This document shows, one piece after another, positions 15,209-16,685 of a stretch of DNA of 16,685 bases. The position numbers were made by a program, and so were the translations under genes. The DNA is from Butyriboletus loyo (Eukaryota; Basidiomycota; Agaricomycetes; Boletales; Boletaceae), in contig JBBPSI010000388.1 of the NCBI GenBank assembly GCA_038093515.1, forward strand, positions 1 through 16,685. The letters run 5' to 3'. The notes beneath the pieces are model-generated. The model was not told where the DNA came from, ran no database searches, and worked only from the letters and a program-made list of their open reading frames with translations. The stretch's first letter is position 1. Every line of letters begins with the position of its first letter.

Positions 15209-16685
15209 TTACTGAGAGGATGGGGAGGGAAAATCCTTGGGGTGTCGCAGTTTATAAGCCTTTAGTAGGGCTTGCGCATGGACCAAGTTCCCGTTTGGCT
15301 CCCAGGTGTTCTCTGCTGCGGAGTACCCTTTCCAGGACACAAGGAATTGACGGCGTCCCTTCGAACCGCGATGAGACAAGATCCGATCGATCTCGTATTC
15401 TTCATCTCCGTCTATTTCTTCCGGAGGGGGATTGGTAAAGTTCGGGCCGTGTTCTGCCGTTTCGCGATAAGGGGTCAGGAGGGACGCGTGGAAGACATCG
15501 TGGATCTTCCATGTCGGCGGTAGTCGGAGTCTGTACGCCACAGGAGAGATAACCTGTGCGATTTCAAACGGACCTTCCCGTCTAGGGGCGAGCTTCTTCG
15601 ACGGGTACCTGAGTCGAAGGTTGCGCCCTTCCAACCAAACCTTATCGCCAGCCTTCCACGGACGGAACTTGGACTGGATCCGCTCCTTCATCAACCGTCG
15701 TGCCTTTTCATGAGCTTCTAAAGCTTCCGTTCGGGCTCCCGTGAGCTCCGAGAGTCTAGACTCGAGGGCGGGGAGGAACGTCTTTCCGATTGGAGGATAA
15801 GACCTCGGCTCATACCCGACCATCAAGGAGAATGGGGTCACGTTTGTTGATGAATGCGTCATCGAATTGTGAGAGAATTCGGCCATGGGAAGGAGCTCGG
15901 CCCAACGCTCCGGGTGTCCGTCACAGAAGATCCGTAGGTAAGTCTCCAATTCCTGGTTGACTCGTTCGGTTTCGCCGTCGGTCTGGGGGTGGTAGGCGGA
16001 AGAGAGGGCGAGGTCATAGTCCAGAAGCCTTGCGAGTTCTCTGGCAAAGGCGGAGGCGAACTGAGGACCCCGATCAGAGATGCAGCGGGAGTGTAATCCA
16101 AAACGAAGGAAGACTGTTTTGAAAAATAGCTTGGCAATTCCTGCCGCATCAATGTCTTTGTTGCAAGGGGAATAAATTACCCCCTTCGTAAGCCCATGGT
16201 CTACCACGACCATAACAGAATCATAACCCAAGGAAGGAGGGAGACCGGTAATGAGGTCAACCGACACCTGCTCGAAGGGACGAGAGGCCACGCTGGCCAA
16301 AGGAGTGAGGGGGGGTACGGTAGGATGAGTATTAACCTTGTGCGCCTGACAAACGGCGCAGCCAGCGACGAAGCGGCGGACTAAATTAGCCATTCCTGGC
16401 CACCAATAATCGCGTTGCACCATGTTCTGGGTGCGGAATATGCCACCGTGACCACCAGCGGGACTCTCGTGTAAGGAGCGGATAAGGTCGACTCGCGCTG
16501 CTTCGGGGATATAGCGTTTCTTGCGGAAATACAACTCTTTGCCATCGAAGTCCCAATCCCCAGCGTTCATTTTGGGGAAGAGAGGGGAGTCTTCGTAAAG
16601 AGCTTGCATGCAGCGCTTGATCATAGGGTCGCCGGGGGTGGAGGCGGCAATCTTTTCGGCAAGAGCTACATCAATCTTGCGAGCG
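15209..16685 (-). CDS. Ty3/Gypsy polyprotein C-terminus: integrase with chromodomain (partial)
   Basis: The frame is open from the window edge to TAA at 15209, about 491 residues, and is the 3' part of a chromovirus-type pol; reverse transcriptase and RNase H lie outside. Counting from the Met at 16624, the HHCC zinc finger is H52, H59, C89, C92; the integrase catalytic triad is D123 (SVDLITG), D184 (ISDRGPQF) and E220 (GETERVN), with 35 residues between the last two; a GPF/Y-like module follows at about 351-370 (GPFEIAQV...YRLRLP). The chromodomain spans about 410-460 (YEIDRIL...FLVSWKGYSAAENTWEP), with Y410, W431 and W441 as likely aromatic-cage residues. Such chromodomains are known to direct integration to marked chromatin. 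The visible part has no stop or frameshift and all catalytic residues, so it may be young or active. Confidence 0.95.
   Translation of the reverse strand, partial: ARKIDVALAEKIAASTPGDPMIKRCMQALYEDSPLFPKMNAGDWDFDGKELYFRKKRYIPEAARVDLIRSLHESPAGGHGGIFRTQNMVQRDYWWPGMANLVRRFVAGCAVCQAHKVNTHPTVPPLTPLASVASRPFEQVSVDLITGLPPSLGYDSVMVVVDHGLTKGVIYSPCNKDIDAAGIAKLFFKTVFLRFGLHSRCISDRGPQFASAFARELARLLDYDLALSSAYHPQTDGETERVNQELETYLRIFCDGHPERWAELLPMAEFSHNSMTHSSTNVTPFSLMVGYEPRSYPPIGKTFLPALESRLSELTGARTEALEAHEKARRLMKERIQSKFRPWKAGDKVWLEGRNLRLRYPSKKLAPRREGPFEIAQVISPVAYRLRLPPTWKIHDVFHASLLTPYRETAEHGPNFTNPPPEEIDGDEEYEIDRILSHRGSKGRRQFLVSWKGYSAAENTWEPNGNLVHAQALLKAYKLRHPKDFPSPSSQ

Noticed and set aside
15859..16152. 97-codon minus frame in another phase
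   Set aside because: Lies entirely inside the integrase frame, which has all catalytic residues.

Overview
The window looks like nuclear DNA of a basidiomycete fungus, most likely an Agaricomycete. Genes are split by many short introns (49-76 bp, GT...AG, several with CTRAY-like branch sites). There is a chromodomain Ty3 retrotransposon, a probable LINE remnant, a mycocypin-like inhibitor gene and many decayed transposon-linked genes. No tRNA, rRNA or CRISPR array was recognised. All exon structures were worked out by hand from splice signals and reading frame.

Positions 1-2646 are a nest of LTRs from two families, here called L and F, which both start TGTTA and end TAACA. Two are complete solo LTRs with matching 5-bp target duplications: F1 (1011-1434, AACGG) and L3 (1822-2641, GTGGG). 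Three more minus-strand pieces fit a chain in which F2 contains L2, L2 contains L1, and L1 is broken by F3, whose body lies left of the window. L3 splits the first exon of a multi-exon gene (1788-3334) of unknown function. A degenerate minisatellite follows (about 3385-3940), then a two-exon gene (4244-5084) with a conserved-looking but unidentified domain.

Positions 5.1-8.9 kb are the most gene-like and least repeat-laden part. Two divergent paralogues of an unrecognised family (5700-6329 and 8209-8883, both +) flank a minus-strand four- or three-exon gene (6577-7225) resembling the basidiomycete mycocypin/macrocypin beta-trefoil peptidase inhibitors. The shared promoter region between the inhibitor and the second paralogue carries a 100-bp-spaced duplication that includes CCAAT boxes.

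Positions 8.9-14.4 kb are a graveyard: a probable LINE 3' end (8989-9936), an unidentified gene fragment (about 10058-10396), a four-exon minus-strand gene (11355-12238) whose upstream part carries an in-frame stop and a perfect 103-bp frame-shifting tandem duplication (12580-12789), and a frameshifted N-terminal exon of a transposon-linked protein (13847-14187).

Positions 14.4-16.7 kb hold the 3' part of a minus-strand Ty3/Gypsy element: integrase with chromodomain (15209 to the window edge), followed after 9 nt by a degenerate accessory reading frame. The 5' part of the element lies outside the window and no 3' LTR was found.
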